This document shows, in pieces, positions 1-12,652 of a stretch of DNA of 64,000 bases. Positions within the stretch are counted from its first letter, which is position 1. Each line of letters begins with the position of its first letter. Origin of the DNA: Heligmosomoides polygyrus polygyrus (taxonomy: Eukaryota > Nematoda > Chromadorea > Rhabditida > Heligmosomidae). Below the pieces are notes generated by a model that ran no database searches, was not told where the DNA came from, and saw only the letters and a list, made by a program, of their open reading frames with translations. The DNA lies in assembly GCA_947396885.1 (NCBI GenBank), contig OX377202.1:29627407-29691406 (forward strand), written 5' to 3'. The position numbers were made by a program, and so were the translations under genes.

Positions 1-123
1 CTGTTTTTGGACCGGAAGGCGGAAACGGAAATGGGCACAGTTTAACACTAGTTTTCTGTTGAACACAATCAGCTTATCAAGTAAAAAAGTTCTTCTTCAT
101 ATAACTGTGAGGGAAATACTGTT

Positions 124-1440
124 TGGCAACTATATTACTAACAAGTGCTCCGACACGCCTAAAGGCGTGTCTCGCACTTGCGCGCTTCGCGCGACTTTGC
201 AGCATTATTGAACTATGGAAAGTAGTTGTTGTAAAACTTAAAATTCGCTAACATCTAGGCCCTGCTGCGTGCTTTATCGGCATCAAGCCGTTCGCCACTT
301 CGGTACCTTCATCATAGGCCTTCTCTCCGGACCGTGCATTTGTTTGCTCTGCGCAGTACTTCTGTCCCTCAGGTTGCTCTTCCGCAACCGCTCTCATGCT
401 CAACATCTAGCGTTTCCGGGTATCGTTGACATTTCTTCCGAAGCCAGGTTCCCCTCACTCGTTTCTTCTTACTGGATCTCATTCTGGTCCGCCTTTACTG
501 GTCTTCCCTTCCCTCTTTAGTTCCCCCACCCTCCTGGTGCCAACTCCTGGCCCACTTTTTTGTTTCCACTTTTAACCCCTACTGGTCTCTTCTTGCTGGT
601 TTTCCCCTCCTGGCCCCTTCTCCAGGTTGTTCCTTTCCTTCCTGCTCGCTCTCCTGGTAAACCCTAGAGGTTCCCTTACTGCTCTTCTCCACCACATCCT
701 TAGTGGGCCTCCCATGCTAACGGCAGACGTCGGTGACACATATTCAGAATCAGTACGCTTGTTGCGCGACGTATTGCGCCCATATTCTGAATCCGGAAGC
801 TCAGAAGACCCGCCTTCCGAATTAAGAAGCTCAGAAGCGCGCACAGTCTCCGCTATGTCGAGCCTGATGAGGCTATGCATATGGCAGATTCCTTTGTTCC
901 CCGTATGAATTCCCTTACGGCTCCCTTCTTGTTGGTTCCTAGTCCTGGTCCCGACGCCAGGTCCCTTCTTCCAGGTAGAACCCCTCCACCTCGGAATCCT
1001 CCTTACTACTCTCCCCAATTAAGTAGCTCTCCCATGCTCACACACGACGACGGCGAACGAACGCTCATTGCGTGTCATCGATGTCACATCTTCTAAATCC
1101 GTACTCTCTTACTGGTAATGGATCCCCTTACTGATCCTCTTAACTGCCCCCTCCCCCCCCCCCCCGATTGTTGTCAACTCCCCACTGGTCCCTCCTTAAT
1201 GCCTAAACCCTTCTTGGTGTCACCTCCTAGCCTGCTTCATTGATCCCCCTATCGCCCCCCCCCATCCCGATGCTTCCTCCAAGTCGCTACCACCTGGTCG
1301 CTTCAGTTCTCCACCCTCGAAGTCTCCCCTTATACTCTTACCCCTTTAGTGGTCTTCTTATGCTAATGGCATGAAGTCGGCAGCACGGCTTCTGAATCTG
1401 GACGCTCAGGAACGCGCGTAGGTGCTGTTGTGTCAAGCAT
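124..1440. mobile_element. Foldback-like element, left copy
   Basis: From about 143 the sequence is the reverse complement of 13050-13860. Shared blocks include the tip with GCGCGCTTCGCGCGAC, the stretch reading GCAGTACTTCTG, and the block CCCATGCTAACGGCAGACG, which matches CGTCTGCCGTGAGCATGGG at 13230. The interior (500-1350) is strikingly pyrimidine-rich on this strand and contains repeated ACTGGT/CCTGGT motifs. Similarity fades after about 900, and a weaker relic of the same block recurs near 1360-1440, so the inner end is uncertain. Short open frames here are composition artefacts. I do not recognise a transposase, so this is probably a non-autonomous element. Confidence 0.55.
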
Positions 1441-1500
1441 TAAAAGGATGCGCTTCCCATGCTGCAACAATTCCCACGTTCAATAGGAAATTTTTACTGC

Positions 1501-1702
1501 GCTGTGGATGATACATCGTGCCTCACTTAGATTACATCATTCGACCGCTCTCGCTGTGGATGATACAGCGTACTTCACTTAGGTTAGATCATTCGACCGC
1601 TCTCGTTGTGGGTGATGCGCGTATCTCACTTAGGTTAGATCATTCGACCGCTCTCGCTGTGGGTGATGCGGCGTACATCACTTAGATTATATCACTCGAC
1701 GG
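1501..1702. repeat. 52-bp tandem repeat, about 4 units
   Basis: Units begin at 1501, 1553, 1605 and 1655, each starting GCTGTGG(A/G)TGAT and containing CACTTAG(A/G)TTA and ATCATTCGACCGCTCTC. Units differ by a few substitutions and a 2-bp deletion. No coding potential is seen. Confidence 0.85.
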
Positions 1703-3214
1703 ACAAACTCTTTTATATATAGGTGGTGATATTCTTGAAATTGATTAGGCTACCAAAATAAAGTACGCAAAAATGGCAACGTCTGAGTGCAGAGCAAAAT
1801 TATTGTGCCAACGAAGGCTATGTATGCGTTGTATGCTAAGAAAACGCACCTAACATTTAAATGATCATAAAATTCTTTATCCATTGCTTACAAGTAGCTA
1901 CAAAAACTTTCTAAGCATATAGCACAGTATGAAGCAGAGAGTTCGGTGAAGATTGTGCCATGCGCTTGTCAGCCCAAAATTACACCAGTGCTCCTGATCG
2001 AAGGTGTAAATTTCAATTTTTAATTTCATTAGGTGTGATTTCATCCAGATAGAGTTATGCAATTCATTTTTTAATGCAGCATCACGAATATCTACCATGA
2101 GCTGTTATTTTGTTTTACTAGGATGACTTATTGAACTTTGAAACTAATCTATTATTTCGAGAACCATCTAGAAACTGTTCAGTTGTATCCAGTAGATCGT
2201 GGACTTAGCATGACTAATCACTCATCCAGTGTGGACTTACCATGACACTCATCCAGTGTGGACTCACCATGACACATCCAATTATCATCTTAGATCCCAG
2301 AGTGAATTCTGAGCACTATTACAGTTTTGGTGATTAGAATGTAACTGCTAATCTTGAGTATGCAGATACTTGTGCTGTCATGACGTCGTCTATGATACCA
2401 TAGGTTTCTAAAAATGCTGAGAGGAAAGTCTTTCCTGTTCGGAAAATGATCTAGGCGACTGCTCCAGTTTTATACTTCACCCGAGGGAGTTTTTAAAAAG
2501 TGGTCTGTAAGTAACCTAAAGTGATTAAATCGGTTAAGTCTACTATTCAAAAAAATTACAGCAACAAAAAGTCAGCGAAAACCGGTCGCAGAAACTAGAT
2601 ATGGAAACAGACTGCATGCTGAAATAGTGAGAAATAGTGAAAGAGGATTCTGAATTCGTTTTCTTTTAATGCTCTAGCCATAGCTAAAAGGTTAACATAA
2701 CAGTGTTATGAATTCATGCTTCGTTATGTTATGCCATGTTATGATGACGATGAGCATTAATCTTTGGAAAAAGATTTTGCTGGTCGCAAAGTTCTGAGCA
2801 AGAAAAAGTGCCGCCCCTAACGCAGTTTCAGATGCGAAAAATGGCAAATATGTGTCATTTCCGTTTCCGCGTTTCGTATTCCGCTTTTTCCAGAAAAATT
2901 TCCGCACATCCCTGCTTAATACTAATCGCCTACTACCGCTCGAATTGCTGGTTGATGCGCAGTTCTGCGGGATACTGTAGCTTGCGGTTGCTGCCTTAGA
3001 GTCGTAGACCACATCCGCGTCCACGTGGACATTCGATCCATGCGTAATCCCCATTGAACAGCGAGAGTGATTTGAGCATGAGCAGCTTAGATAACCCACA
3101 ACCCGGAGTCCCCTTCCTATGTGCAGGTTTGGGGTACTGTAGCAGGCGCGGGAACACTCAAATGGCAGTAGCCGATTAGTTATAGGGAGCGCTTATGTTA
3201 GTATGCGCGCGAGG
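1703..3214. other. No gene recognised
   Basis: AT-rich sequence with no convincing exon, RNA gene or transposon end. Three short direct repeats of CCAGTGTGGACT(T/C)ACCATG lie at about 2207-2276. The open frames on both strands lack family motifs. Confidence 0.5.
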
Positions 3215-3239
3215 CGAGGTGCGATCCTACTATACATAA

Positions 3240-3335
3240 AGCAGCAAGCGTGTGTGTGTGTGCGTGCGTGTGTGCGTGTGTGCGTGTGTCACACTGTCCG
3301 TCCGTCCGTCCGTCACACTTGAGTTGGGGCGCGGC
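3240..3335. repeat. (TG)n microsatellite and (CCGT)n
   Basis: Alternating TG/CG dinucleotides from about 3249, followed by TCCG repeats near 3298-3313. This is the variable core of a modular repeat whose second copy is at 44296-44800. Both cores are preceded by CAATCCTACTATA-like or GATCCTACTATA-like sequence and followed by CCGTCACA. Confidence 0.9.
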
Positions 3336-3336
3336 A

Positions 3337-3520
3337 GCCGAACACGTCGGCAACCGTGCATGGCGAGCCGTAGACGTGCCGAGCACGTCGGCGACCGTGC
3401 ATGGCGAGCCGTAGACGTGCCGAACACGTCGGCAACCGTGCATGGCGAGCCGTAGACGTGCCGAACACGTCGGCAACCGTGCATGGCGAGCCGTAGACGT
3501 GCCGAACCCGTCGGCGGTAC
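3337..3520. repeat. 41-bp minisatellite, about 4.5 units
   Basis: Units start with GCCGA(A/G)CACGTCGGC at 3337, 3378, 3419 and 3460, with a partial fifth at 3501. They contain CGTGCATGGCGAGCCGTAG. Near-identity between units indicates recent expansion. Confidence 0.9.
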
Positions 3521-4060
3521 AAAACTTCAGGCCTGGGATAATCGAGGTCGCTAAACACGAATCTGAAGTCGACCAATCGATACCGATCGATATTATCGAT
3601 TTTTTGAGGATCAAGTTCAACCGGCACGAAACATCGGCTCTGGGGGTAATCGAGGCCGCTGAACACGAATCTGAAGTCGACCAATCGATATCGATCGATA
3701 TTATCGATTTTTTGAGGATCACGTTCAAACGGCACGAAACTTCGGCCCTGGGGGTAATCGAGGTCGCTGAACACGAATCTGCAGTCGACCAATCGATTTT
3801 TGAGGATGGCGTTCAAGTGGCGCGAAACTTCGGCCTTAGGGGTAATCGAGGTCGCTGAGCACGAATCTGAAGTCGACCAATCGATATCGATCGATATTAT
3901 CGATTTTTGAGGATCACGTTCAACCGGCAAGAAACTTTAGCCGTGGGGATAATCGAGGTCGCCGAACACGAATCTGAAGTCGACCAATCGATATCGATCG
4001 ATATTATCGATTTTTTTAGGATCACGTTGAGGAAGATTAGCCGATCCATCTCGATTAACA
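3521..4060. repeat. About 108-bp tandem repeat, 5 units
   Basis: Five imperfect units carry AATCGAGGTCGCTGAACACG, GAAGTCGACCAATCGAT and GATATTATCGATTTTT. One unit (about 3780) lacks the central GATATCGATCGATATT part. Two further units of the same family lie at 44565-44790. The period is near 36 codons, which makes shadow open frames in both directions. I do not regard these as genes. Confidence 0.85.
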
Positions 4061-4143
4061 TAATGGTCAGAAGGCCTAGGGAAGAATAGGAAACCCGTAG
4101 CGGCCATGGCGTCCTATTCTCGGGGTTTGAGGGCGAAGCCCCC

Positions 4144-4184
4144 AACCAGTCGTAGGCGGCCGCTAGGCCGCCGAATGACTGGTG
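4144..4184. repeat. Imperfect hairpin
   Basis: ACCAGTCGTAGGCGGCC is followed after a few bases by GGCCGCCGAATGACTGGT, an inverted repeat of about 17 bp with a tiny loop. It lies next to a hAT-like terminal motif and may be part of a transposon end. Confidence 0.6.
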
Positions 4185-4246
4185 TAATGATAAAGCCGCA
4201 TGCAGACTCCGCAGCGGCAGTGCGGCAGCGAGGAATGACTTGGCAC

Positions 4247-4310
4247 CAGGGGTGTGCGTAAATGAAATTTGAAATTTCGTAAATCGTAAATCGTATCGTA
4301 AGATTCGCCT
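4247..4310. mobile_element. hAT-like terminal sequence
   Basis: Begins CAGGGGTGTGCGTAA, a start typical of hAT terminal inverted repeats, followed by subterminal TCGTAAA repeats. A mirror-image end is at 14560-14642 and a diverged left-type end at 12650. The flanking 8 bp do not match between these ends, so I cannot assign both ends to one insertion. Confidence 0.4.
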
Positions 4311-5764
4311 CAACTGTAGTGTACTACAACTAAATTTCCAGAGGCTTTTTCAGCTACTGTTATTAGGATGTAATTCATTATTTATTTATTTGTCGTGTTA
4401 TTTTCAGTTTAAGCTGAACAGCTTTCTTACCAAACTCTTTCTTTTTCACGGCTACTTGCTAGTATGACATCTTTCAAATCAAACTTGGCACGTTTCAAGA
4501 AAGTGGAAAAAAGTGTAGATTTAAAAACTTACACTTAAGCCTATGAATCCCATCAAAAAGCCTGCATCGTTTGAATATTCATTACATTTCTAACTTACTA
4601 CCAATTCTTCGGCTTGCATATAAACCTAGGATTTAGCAGGAACAACATCGAAAGATTCGCTGCCAAAATTAAAAATTCAAAAAAAAACTTTCACCACTGA
4701 GCAATGCGCCAGTTTGCAGCACAAGCCGGCACTTGCAAGATTCGAAAACTTTATGATATTGTATAGTATTTAATAATGCTCTGCACTCGCTCGGGATACC
4801 CTTCGCCAGCTCTGTGACGAACGTTTGCTCTCCGAGAATCTGCAGCATCGAAAGTGGATTAGATCGGTTGAGTACGATAAACTCAATCACACCACCAACA
4901 TTGGAGATGAAAACTGTCGAAACCAGTACGACCTTTTCTTGAAATACTATGCGCTCGATTTTACCGCACTTTTTATATAAATTTGCTCAACCATATGAAC
5001 CGATAGAAAGATTGCAAACCGATAGAAAAATTGGTAATGTCGCGAAAGTGAGCAGCATTGGTATATGGGAGCGCGTTAACCATACCCAGAGCACAGACCG
5101 AACACATGTCAGCCGATCAGGGTACCGATTGTACACATTCTCTCTGAATGGCATGCCCATTCAATGCGGTCTGATTGGATGGGGCGTTACCATCTCACAA
5201 TGCTGTCCTTCTTCACGACATATACCGAAACATTACTGGTTTATCCTTTCCACATAGTGTAGCAAATTTCTAGACCCCACTCCCAATCACGATGATGTTT
5301 TATCGTGGATTTGCGTCAATTTTATTCGATACTGTTAGCATATGTCTGTTACAGACAAACTGACTAGAACTCATTACCAAATAGGACACAGATCTAGATC
5401 ACTCCCCTCTCTTTCTCTCAAAAACTGCACACAATGTCCTTCTTTGAGCTGGAATGGGACAAGCCTCGGCAGCAGGAATGAGATGTACCTTGCTAGCTCG
5501 GTACAGGAAACGCAGGAGCCCAGCGTCCACAGCCTCCAAGACAGGAGACTATTTTTAATCCTCTTGAGCCTGTCCGGTTCCAAACGGGTGCCCTTACAAT
5601 GTTAGAGAAATGGAAAAGTTGGTTAAGCGAAGAAAAAAGTCGGATTCCAGAAGCCTGTGCATAAGACAGTATTCTCTACCACAGTAACACATTAGATCAT
5701 CAAAAAACAACTCTAAAAGGAAGCGGAAATGCGCTATAAAAGGAGACCATTGGAGTAGGCACAT
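4311..5764. other. No gene recognised
   Basis: Low-complexity AT-rich stretches and short open frames without family motifs. I see no splice-consistent exons and no transposon termini. Confidence 0.5.
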
Positions 5765-5766
5765 CT

Positions 5767-8165
5767 TTACAACTCGGTACACATAAATTTGGACGCCATT
5801 TGAAGCTGGGGAAGTTCTATAAGCAAGATTACACCTACAAGGTGATCTTCGGCGACTTCAACGCCAAGATTGGGCCACGAAGGTCTCCGGAAATACTTCA
5901 CATCGGAGCCCACGGTTTGGAGGGGAAAGAGCAAGATGAAAGGCTGTCTGAGATTATTATCTCGACCAAGACCATCCATGGAAACTCACAGTTCCAGAAG
6001 CCTCCCTCCCTACGATGGATCTGGGAATCCCCCGATGGCCAGTTTCACAACGAGATCGACCACATCATCTTCAATCGCAAGTATTCCCTGCTGACGTTTC
6101 CGTTGTCCCAAGTTCTACACGGGATCGGACCACCGCCTCCTTCGCGCAAGGTTCCGCTTTTCGCATCAAGGAGAGAAGGCCGCGAAGTTCAAGAAGAGGA
6201 ATCCCAGAACGACCAACAACTGGGACCTTTACACCTCCCTTGCCTTTGGGAAGATACCGCCATTGACAACATTGACGAAGAATGCGACCGCTTTGAGCAC
6301 CATCTCTGCGGCAGTGCTAAGGAAGCTGAGAGCTTGAAGGCCACCAAGAGACGTCTGTCACCGGAAATTCTCAAGCTGGTATACCAGCGTGGAGTCTTCG
6401 CACAACTACATACTGACGTCCGAGCTTGCGAAGCTATGCAGAGCGGCGATAAAGGAAGAACTTCAGGAGAGAAGGGCGGAAGTGTTGGCTGAAGCAGCAG
6501 AGGCAGGGTTGAGCATCCGCAATGCCCCCCGGAACTTCGCCAACTTCAAGACCAAGATGACCGCCTCTGACGTCCTGACGGAACCGTCACCTCTTCCAGA
6601 AGGACCATGGAGAAGGTCATCCACTTCTACTCCAATCTCTTCGACAGCCACGTCCACCTGCCCCATGCCATCTTCCGCAGGATGGATACGACGATCCCTC
6701 TGTTCTCTCTTCCGACATCCGACACGCCATATCGTCGGTGAAGAAACGTACAGCACCCGGTGCCGACAGGATCAGACCCGAACACCTGAAGAACCTCCCG
6801 CCAGCGCTCATCAAGACCTTGGCGCGGCTCTTCACACGCTACCTGTCCGAATGCAAGGTTCCATCTCAGTGGAAGACCAGCAGAACCGTCATGCTGTACA
6901 AGAAGGGAGACGTGCACGACATTGGCAACTATCGCCCGATCTGCCTGTTGTCCGTAGTCTACAAGCTGTTCACTCGAGTCATCCTGAATAGGATCAGCCG
7001 AACGCTGGACGAAGGAAGCCATGCGAACAAGCAGGATTTCGGAGAGGATTCAGCGCGATCGACCTCATACACATCAGAGCTGCCGCTGTGCCTTACGTTC
7101 ATCGACCTGAAGAAGGCATTCGACTCCGTCGAGACTGAAACGGTCCTCGAAGCTCTGCTCACTCAGGGCGTTCCTACTCAGTACATCAGAGTCCTTCGAG
7201 AGCTGTACAGTGGATTCACGACTAAGATCTCTCCATTCTACAACGACGTCATCGACGCGAAGAGAGGGGTTCGGCAAGGGGATGACATATCTCCGAAGCT
7301 CTTCAGCGCCACCCTCGAAAACGTCATGCACGAACTAGAATGGGAGCACATGGGAGTGAAGGTCGACAGCCGGCAACTGCACCATCTTCGCTTCGCTGAC
7401 GATATCGTGCTCATACCACCGAGCACCAGTGAAGCGAAGCGAATGCTGCGGACTTCGATCGTATATGTGGGTACGTTGGACTGCAGCTGAATCTTACGAA
7501 GACGATGTTCATGAGGAACGGACAAGTTTCTGATGCTCCATTTTTGCTTAACGGAACGAACATCTTCGGCTGCTCCAGCAGGTGTATCTGGGTGGCGAAG
7601 TCAATATGACCAACGTCCTAGCGACAGAGCTGAGCAGAAGAAAACGAGCGACCTGGACGTCCGACTCCGTGTCCGCCTATCCGACTCTACCGTTCCTCCT
7701 GCCCTGACATACGCCTCAGAGACCTGGCCTATACGAAAGCATGATGAACGCGCGATGAGCGTCGCGCAGCGTGGAATCGAGAGGACGATGCTCGGAGTGA
7801 CACGACTCAAGCAAGTGAGAGAAGACCTCCGGATTTGTGAGCTTCGTCAACGTTCGAAGATCAGAGACGCTACCTCGGCGGGCCAAGTTATCGAAAATTA
7901 TGTGGGCCGGCCTAGTAATGCGCTTCGCAGACACCCTCTGGACGATAGCCGTTACCGACTCAGTTCCGCTGGGTGTCAAGATCACCAGGACGCCCACCTA
8001 CGCGTTGGTAGGCCTTCTTCGTGAAATCCTGAACGACCGATATGACGCTCATGGTGTCCCTCTAGCGTGGAGGATCCATTGGAGCACTCTGGCACGCAAT
8101 AGGGACGAATGGAGACGCTCGAGCATGTCGATGATCAATGGGACGACAGGTGATACAGGTAACCT
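5767..8165 (+). pseudogene. Decayed RTE-type LINE, endonuclease-reverse transcriptase
   Basis: Remains of a non-LTR retrotransposon polyprotein spread over three frames. The endonuclease part shows GDFNAKIG (near 5850) and WESPDGQFHNEIDHI (near 6030). The reverse transcriptase part, in one frame from about 6738 to 7487, shows TAPGADRIRPEHLK, NYRPICLLSVVYKLF, DLKKAFDSVE, GVRQGDDISPKLF and the catalytic FADDIV. The C-terminal part is frameshifted and continues to about 8160 with TYASETW and a WSTLARNRDEWRR tail. Several frameshifts break it, so it is not functional. The 3' end ACGACAGGTGATACAGGT matches the truncated copy at 59003. I assign the RTE clade from overall motif style, not from a tree. 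Confidence 0.85.
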
Positions 8166-8539
8166 TCGCAGGTCAGGATAGTGTACCTGTACTATTATTT
8201 ACTTTCAATTTTACCGCCATTATCAGAAAGACTGAATGAACTGCGTCCACTGTGGTAGATCCGATTATCGTTTCCACTGCGTTTCATATTAGATTCTAGC
8301 TCGCTTTCTGCTACTTTGTGGATTGAGCTCACAGCGTCATCGGAATTCCACGTTGTTCAGCAAAGGACAATAGGGTAGCTTGGCGCTCCTCTTCCTGTTA
8401 ACTCGCTAGCAAAGGACGGCAGTTAAATAGGCTCCGGGATTGGTTGCTACCGAACATAGTGTGCAGTATGCCCTCCTGACGATAGGAGCTCGCCGCGCAA
8501 AGGCGCGGAGCGGCTTGGAGGGGATCACCGTATATTAAT

Positions 8540-8725
8540 TGGTATTCCGTCTTGGTAAGAAGGCTCATGAATGCCCAATTACACCACAAGTGACCTAGTT
8601 TACTTCATCGCTGGGGTAAAAACATACCAGTGCCGTTTCTAATTTCGTGGAAACGTCGCATAGAGCTACCTTACATGGCGACACCCGAGCCGCTTTGCGC
8701 TCCCTAAAGTACCGATTTTTCTTTC
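8540..8725. repeat. Dispersed repeat R, copy 1
   Basis: Shares ordered blocks with 19826-20150: TGGTAAGAAGGCTCATGAAT/TCGGTAAGAATTCACATGAA, TGCCCAATTA, AAGTGAC, TTTCTAATTTCGTG/TTTTTAATTTCGTG and CCGAGCCGCTTTGC. It carries no coding signature. The ends are not resolved. Confidence 0.65.
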
Positions 8726-8799
8726 AGTCTCGTGATTCTCGTTTCTACTGCTCGGTCTACAGGTGTCAATGCTATTACTGCTATTGTTTACATGTGTGT

Positions 8800-9395
8800 A
8801 TAAGGTGGAACCCTCCATCGTGATTGCACCTAAATTAGTTTCGGTGCAATCCTAGTTGGTGGTAGCTATTCTTAAACGGTTTCTCAACATAATGGCAACA
8901 CAATAAATGAGAATCAACATAAAGAAATATGTAAACTACACCAACCTCGTTGGCCATCGATTAACTGAGATTCCTAGTTGGGAGCGGGACCTATAAAAGA
9001 CCCTTCTCGGGGCAAATTAAGGAGGAGAATCCCCTTACAAGATTTGCACCGATAACTGAATTATCCTTTAGCAAATAAAGTAGATAAAATCAGTGGAATA
9101 AGGAAATCTAGGTCAAGACAACATCAATCAGCTAACGCTTTTAATACGGCATCAGATCCATAGACATAGACAATGTACTTTCACGTCTTGACCTAGCTCA
9201 CAAATGTGATACATTCTCATGTTTTTCGTGTCATTTATTTTAATGTTGTTATTGTAGCGGTCTTCTAAGCAGTGCGTTCAATATAAAAGGGTACTGAACA
9301 CATTCAGTTTTTATGAAAGAGCTTAAGAGCGGCCACCACCAACTAGGATTGCACCTTAGTTTCATGTTATGTATACAAGGTTCCCCTTCATGTGT
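8800..9395. mobile_element. Inverted-repeat element (foldback/MITE)
   Basis: Left arm 8800-8876 and right arm 9322-9395 are inverted copies sharing GGTGCAATCCTAGTTGGTGG, TAAG and GGTTCCACC/AGGTTCCCC blocks. The interior also pairs loosely (AAATGAGAATCAACAT against ATTCTCATG). There is no open frame of note, so it is non-autonomous. Confidence 0.65.
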
Positions 9396-9516
9396 CACCT
9401 CATCGCTGTGAAGGGGTGAGTATCACTTTAGTGATGGCTAACGGCACAAATGCTCACGCAGTACACGATGCTTTATCGTGTATGGGCGGCTCTGATGTAT
9501 CCCTGGCCAGGAACAT

Positions 9517-12345
9517 GTGAGTAACCAGACCACCGCCATGGCTCAAACAACAGAGACCGCGCCCCAGTCCTCCGCGCGCCGGAGGTGGACTTCTACGACG
9601 TCGGTTGAATCCACCTGCAGCGAGGGGCCATCCAATCTCGGAGTTAAACTATCAGGACGTCATTGGAATCGGACTACCGGAAGCTCCCTCCCACCATGAC
9701 ACGGAAACTGCCTATTCGTCTGCACTTATAACTGTCGTACGATCGCATCTGAGCAGAATCTTCGGGCTCTGCTTTACAGAAGCCGCAACATCAAATACGA
9801 CGTTATCGCCCTGCAGGAGACGAAAGGCAGAACGGAAACCAAAGATCAAGAAACCATCTCCATCATAAATGGATATGCTCCAACGTCTGCTGCCACAGAC
9901 GAAGAAAAGGAGGAATTCTACAAGCTATTCGAAAGGACTGTCAACGACGGGAAGAGCTACTACAAAGTTGTCGTTGGAGACTTTAACGCTATCGTCGGTA
10001 CAATTGATCACGACGAATGGACGCTAGGACCACATGGAACTTCCTCAAGGAACGAAAATGGAGAGCGCCTGATAGAATTCCTATCCGCGTGCCGTCTCTA
10101 CTATGGAAATTCTATGTTTAAGAAGCCTTCACACCGACGATGGACCTGGGAAAGCCCAAATGGAGAAACACGTTCGGAGATCGACCATGTTCCTACAAAC
10201 AGACGCTGGAGTCTGTTCGACGTCTCCGTGCTGCCTTCATTTGACACCGGCTCGGATCATCGTCTTGTCCGTGCGAAGCTGACTCTCAAAAAGAGGATGT
10301 TCAAGCGTGACACTCATAAATCTGTACCGGTGAGGATCCCCACATTCAAGTCTGAGGAGTTGGAATATGCAATAAAGTCGTATGATTGGAATCTTTTTGA
10401 AGATCCATCGGAAGACTACGACCTTCTCTCCAAAGGACTGTTGAAATGTGCTAGTAGCTCTCGCGAAGCCACATCACCGTCTGCTTCAAGATTCAACGCA
10501 CATGCAAATAAGCTCTTGGAGAGCTGTTAAACAGGATCCTAATGCTTCCCATCTAAAAAAAATCACCATCTCGAAGGCCTGAAGAATTGCAGTGAAGGAG
10601 TCCATTCAAGCCTACAGAAGATTGAAGCTGTTAGAAGCCGCTGGGAAAGGTTCGAGCATAAACGCTGCAAATGAGATCTCTGCGACCAGAAGGCAATAAT
10701 GTCAGCCCTTTTGGGATGGAGCAACGCAAACGTCTCGAAGAGCGATGGAGACCATCGTTCAAGAATTCTACACAGATCTGCTTCGTTCTTCCAGCACTAT
10801 CCCGAAATGCTTGATGCCACCAGCTGAAGAAGTACCTCCCATTTTGGAATCAGAAGTTGCTCATGCCATCAGAAGGATGAAGCCAGGCACTGCTCCCGGA
10901 GCGGACGGCATTTCTGCTGACCTCCTTCGTGCGGGTGGCAGGGCCCTCTGCTCACTTCTTGCCAAGCACTTCAACCACTACCTTCGACTTGGTAGGATTC
11001 CGAACTCATGGAAGGGGTTGAAAACAGTTCTTATCTTTAAAAAAAATTTAGCAGGAAGATATCAATAACTATGTACCCATCAGTCTTCTCTCAGTTGTGT
11101 ACAAGATCTTCACCAAAATACTGTATGGAACGTTGCTTGGATGAGTATCAGGCAGTGGAGCAAGCAGGGTTTCGCAAGGATTTCTCCTGCACGAACCATA
11201 TCTCCCGTCTCACAACTCATCGAAAAGAACCGCGAGTACCACATCCCACTTGTTCTTGTCTTCGTGGATTATGGGAAAGCGTTCGACCCTGTGGAAATCA
11301 ACGCCATTCTGAACACACTTGTGCACGCTGGTATACCATCGCCCTACATCCGACTTCTCGACGAATGCTTCTCGAACACATCGACTACCATCCAGCTGTT
11401 CGATCAAAAGCTTAAAATTCCTATCGGGAAAGGAGTCGGCAGGGAGACACGATTTCTCCCAAGCTATTCACAGCGGCACTCCAGGATGCCATGAAAGGCT
11501 TGAACTGGTATGATAAAGGCTACCTTGTCGACGGTAAACGGATCAGCAACCTTCGCTTCGCCGACGATATTGTTCTCATCTCTACCAGCACGGCATAAGT
11601 CGAGGAAATGCTGAACGAGCTCAATGTGGCAGGTATGAAGATTGGATTGGACATGAATATGTCCAAAACACAATTTATGGTCAACCAGTGGTGTGACACG
11701 GGACTCGTAAGGTTAAATGGAGTCGCTCTACAACAGGTCGACTCCTACGTCTATCTGGGAAGAGAGCTGAACATGGATAACGACCTCGCTCCTGAAATCG
11801 CCCGCAGGAGACGCGCAGCATGGGCAGCCCTCAGTTCGATTCGCGAATTTACCGATCAGGTCAAGGATGCCGGCCTCAGGGCCTCGATATTCAACGCCTC
11901 TGTACTGCCTGCGATGTGTTACGCGACGGAAACCTGGCCCGACAACAAGACAATCGTCAGAGCGATGCAAACTACGCATCGTGCACTGGAGAGATGACTT
12001 CTGAGGACAAGCCTTCGTCAGCAATGGCAAGAAGGCCTAAGAAGCTTGGAGCTACGGGAAAAGTCGCAATTAGCAGACCCGCTGCAGTATATGAAGAAGT
12101 CCAAATATCGCTGAGCCGGACACCTGCTTCGACGAAAGGACGATAGATGGAGTCTCCTTGTCACAGAATGGCTCCTGAGAGACCATAAGGGACCACTGGG
12201 ACGACCGCCAACGCGATGGGCAGACTCATTCTCAAGATCTTTAAGAGAGCGTAGTCTTGGATGCAAGCAGCCAGAGCGGTCTGGAAGAGTTGTGGCCCCC
12301 GCTGAGAAGACCTCCAGCCGACAAAAGGACCATCGAAGTATCAAA
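9517..12345 (+). pseudogene. Second decayed RTE-type LINE
   Basis: A different RTE-like lineage from the 5.8-kb copy. The endonuclease shows GDFNAIVG (near 9980), GPHGTSSRNENGERL, WTWESPNGETRSEIDHV and SDHRLVRAKL. The reverse transcriptase shows MKPGTAPGADGISADLLR (near 10876), VDYGKAFDPVEINAIL (near 11265), and FADDIVLIS (near 11556) followed by a stop. The C-terminal MSKTQFMVN, YVYLGRELNMDNDL and CYATETWPDNK run to about 11990. At least four frameshifts or stops separate these blocks, so it is a pseudogene. The 3' boundary near 12345 is approximate. Confidence 0.85.
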
Positions 12346-12489
12346 GTAAAGTAAGTATGTATACAATGTTAGTGTTTATGTCATTTTGTGTTTTACAAAC
12401 ATATATCGAACCTGTTCCAGGTTTTGTGTCCCTGCTCCGTGTTCGGTTACCTTTCCCCTCCTCTAACTAGAAATCCAGTTGTGGAAACC

Positions 12490-12652
12490 CTGGGCCGGAT
12501 TCACTTACAGCAATTTACCAAAGAAAATAACAGACGAAATCCCTGATATCGCGGTTTATCAAGCGATATGGTGAGCGATAAGCAGCGTTATCTGATTTTC
12601 TGCTGTGATTTCTCTGTAAAAATTGTGTAAGTCGTTGATGAATCCGGGCCCA
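12490..12652. mobile_element. MITE-like element with GGGCCGGATTCA ends
   Basis: Starts GGGCCGGATTCA and ends TGAATCCGGGCCC, forming terminal inverted repeats of about 12 bp. The interior has GCGATATGGTGAGCGATAAG and CGTAAGTCGTTGATGAATCC-like sequence, also found in the palindromic copy at 31378-31536. Confidence 0.6.

Noticed and set aside
627..1018. Protein-coding frames on both strands at 0.6-1.0 kb
   Set aside because: They lie in a pyrimidine-rich foldback repeat that recurs at 13 kb, where the corresponding frames are not conserved.
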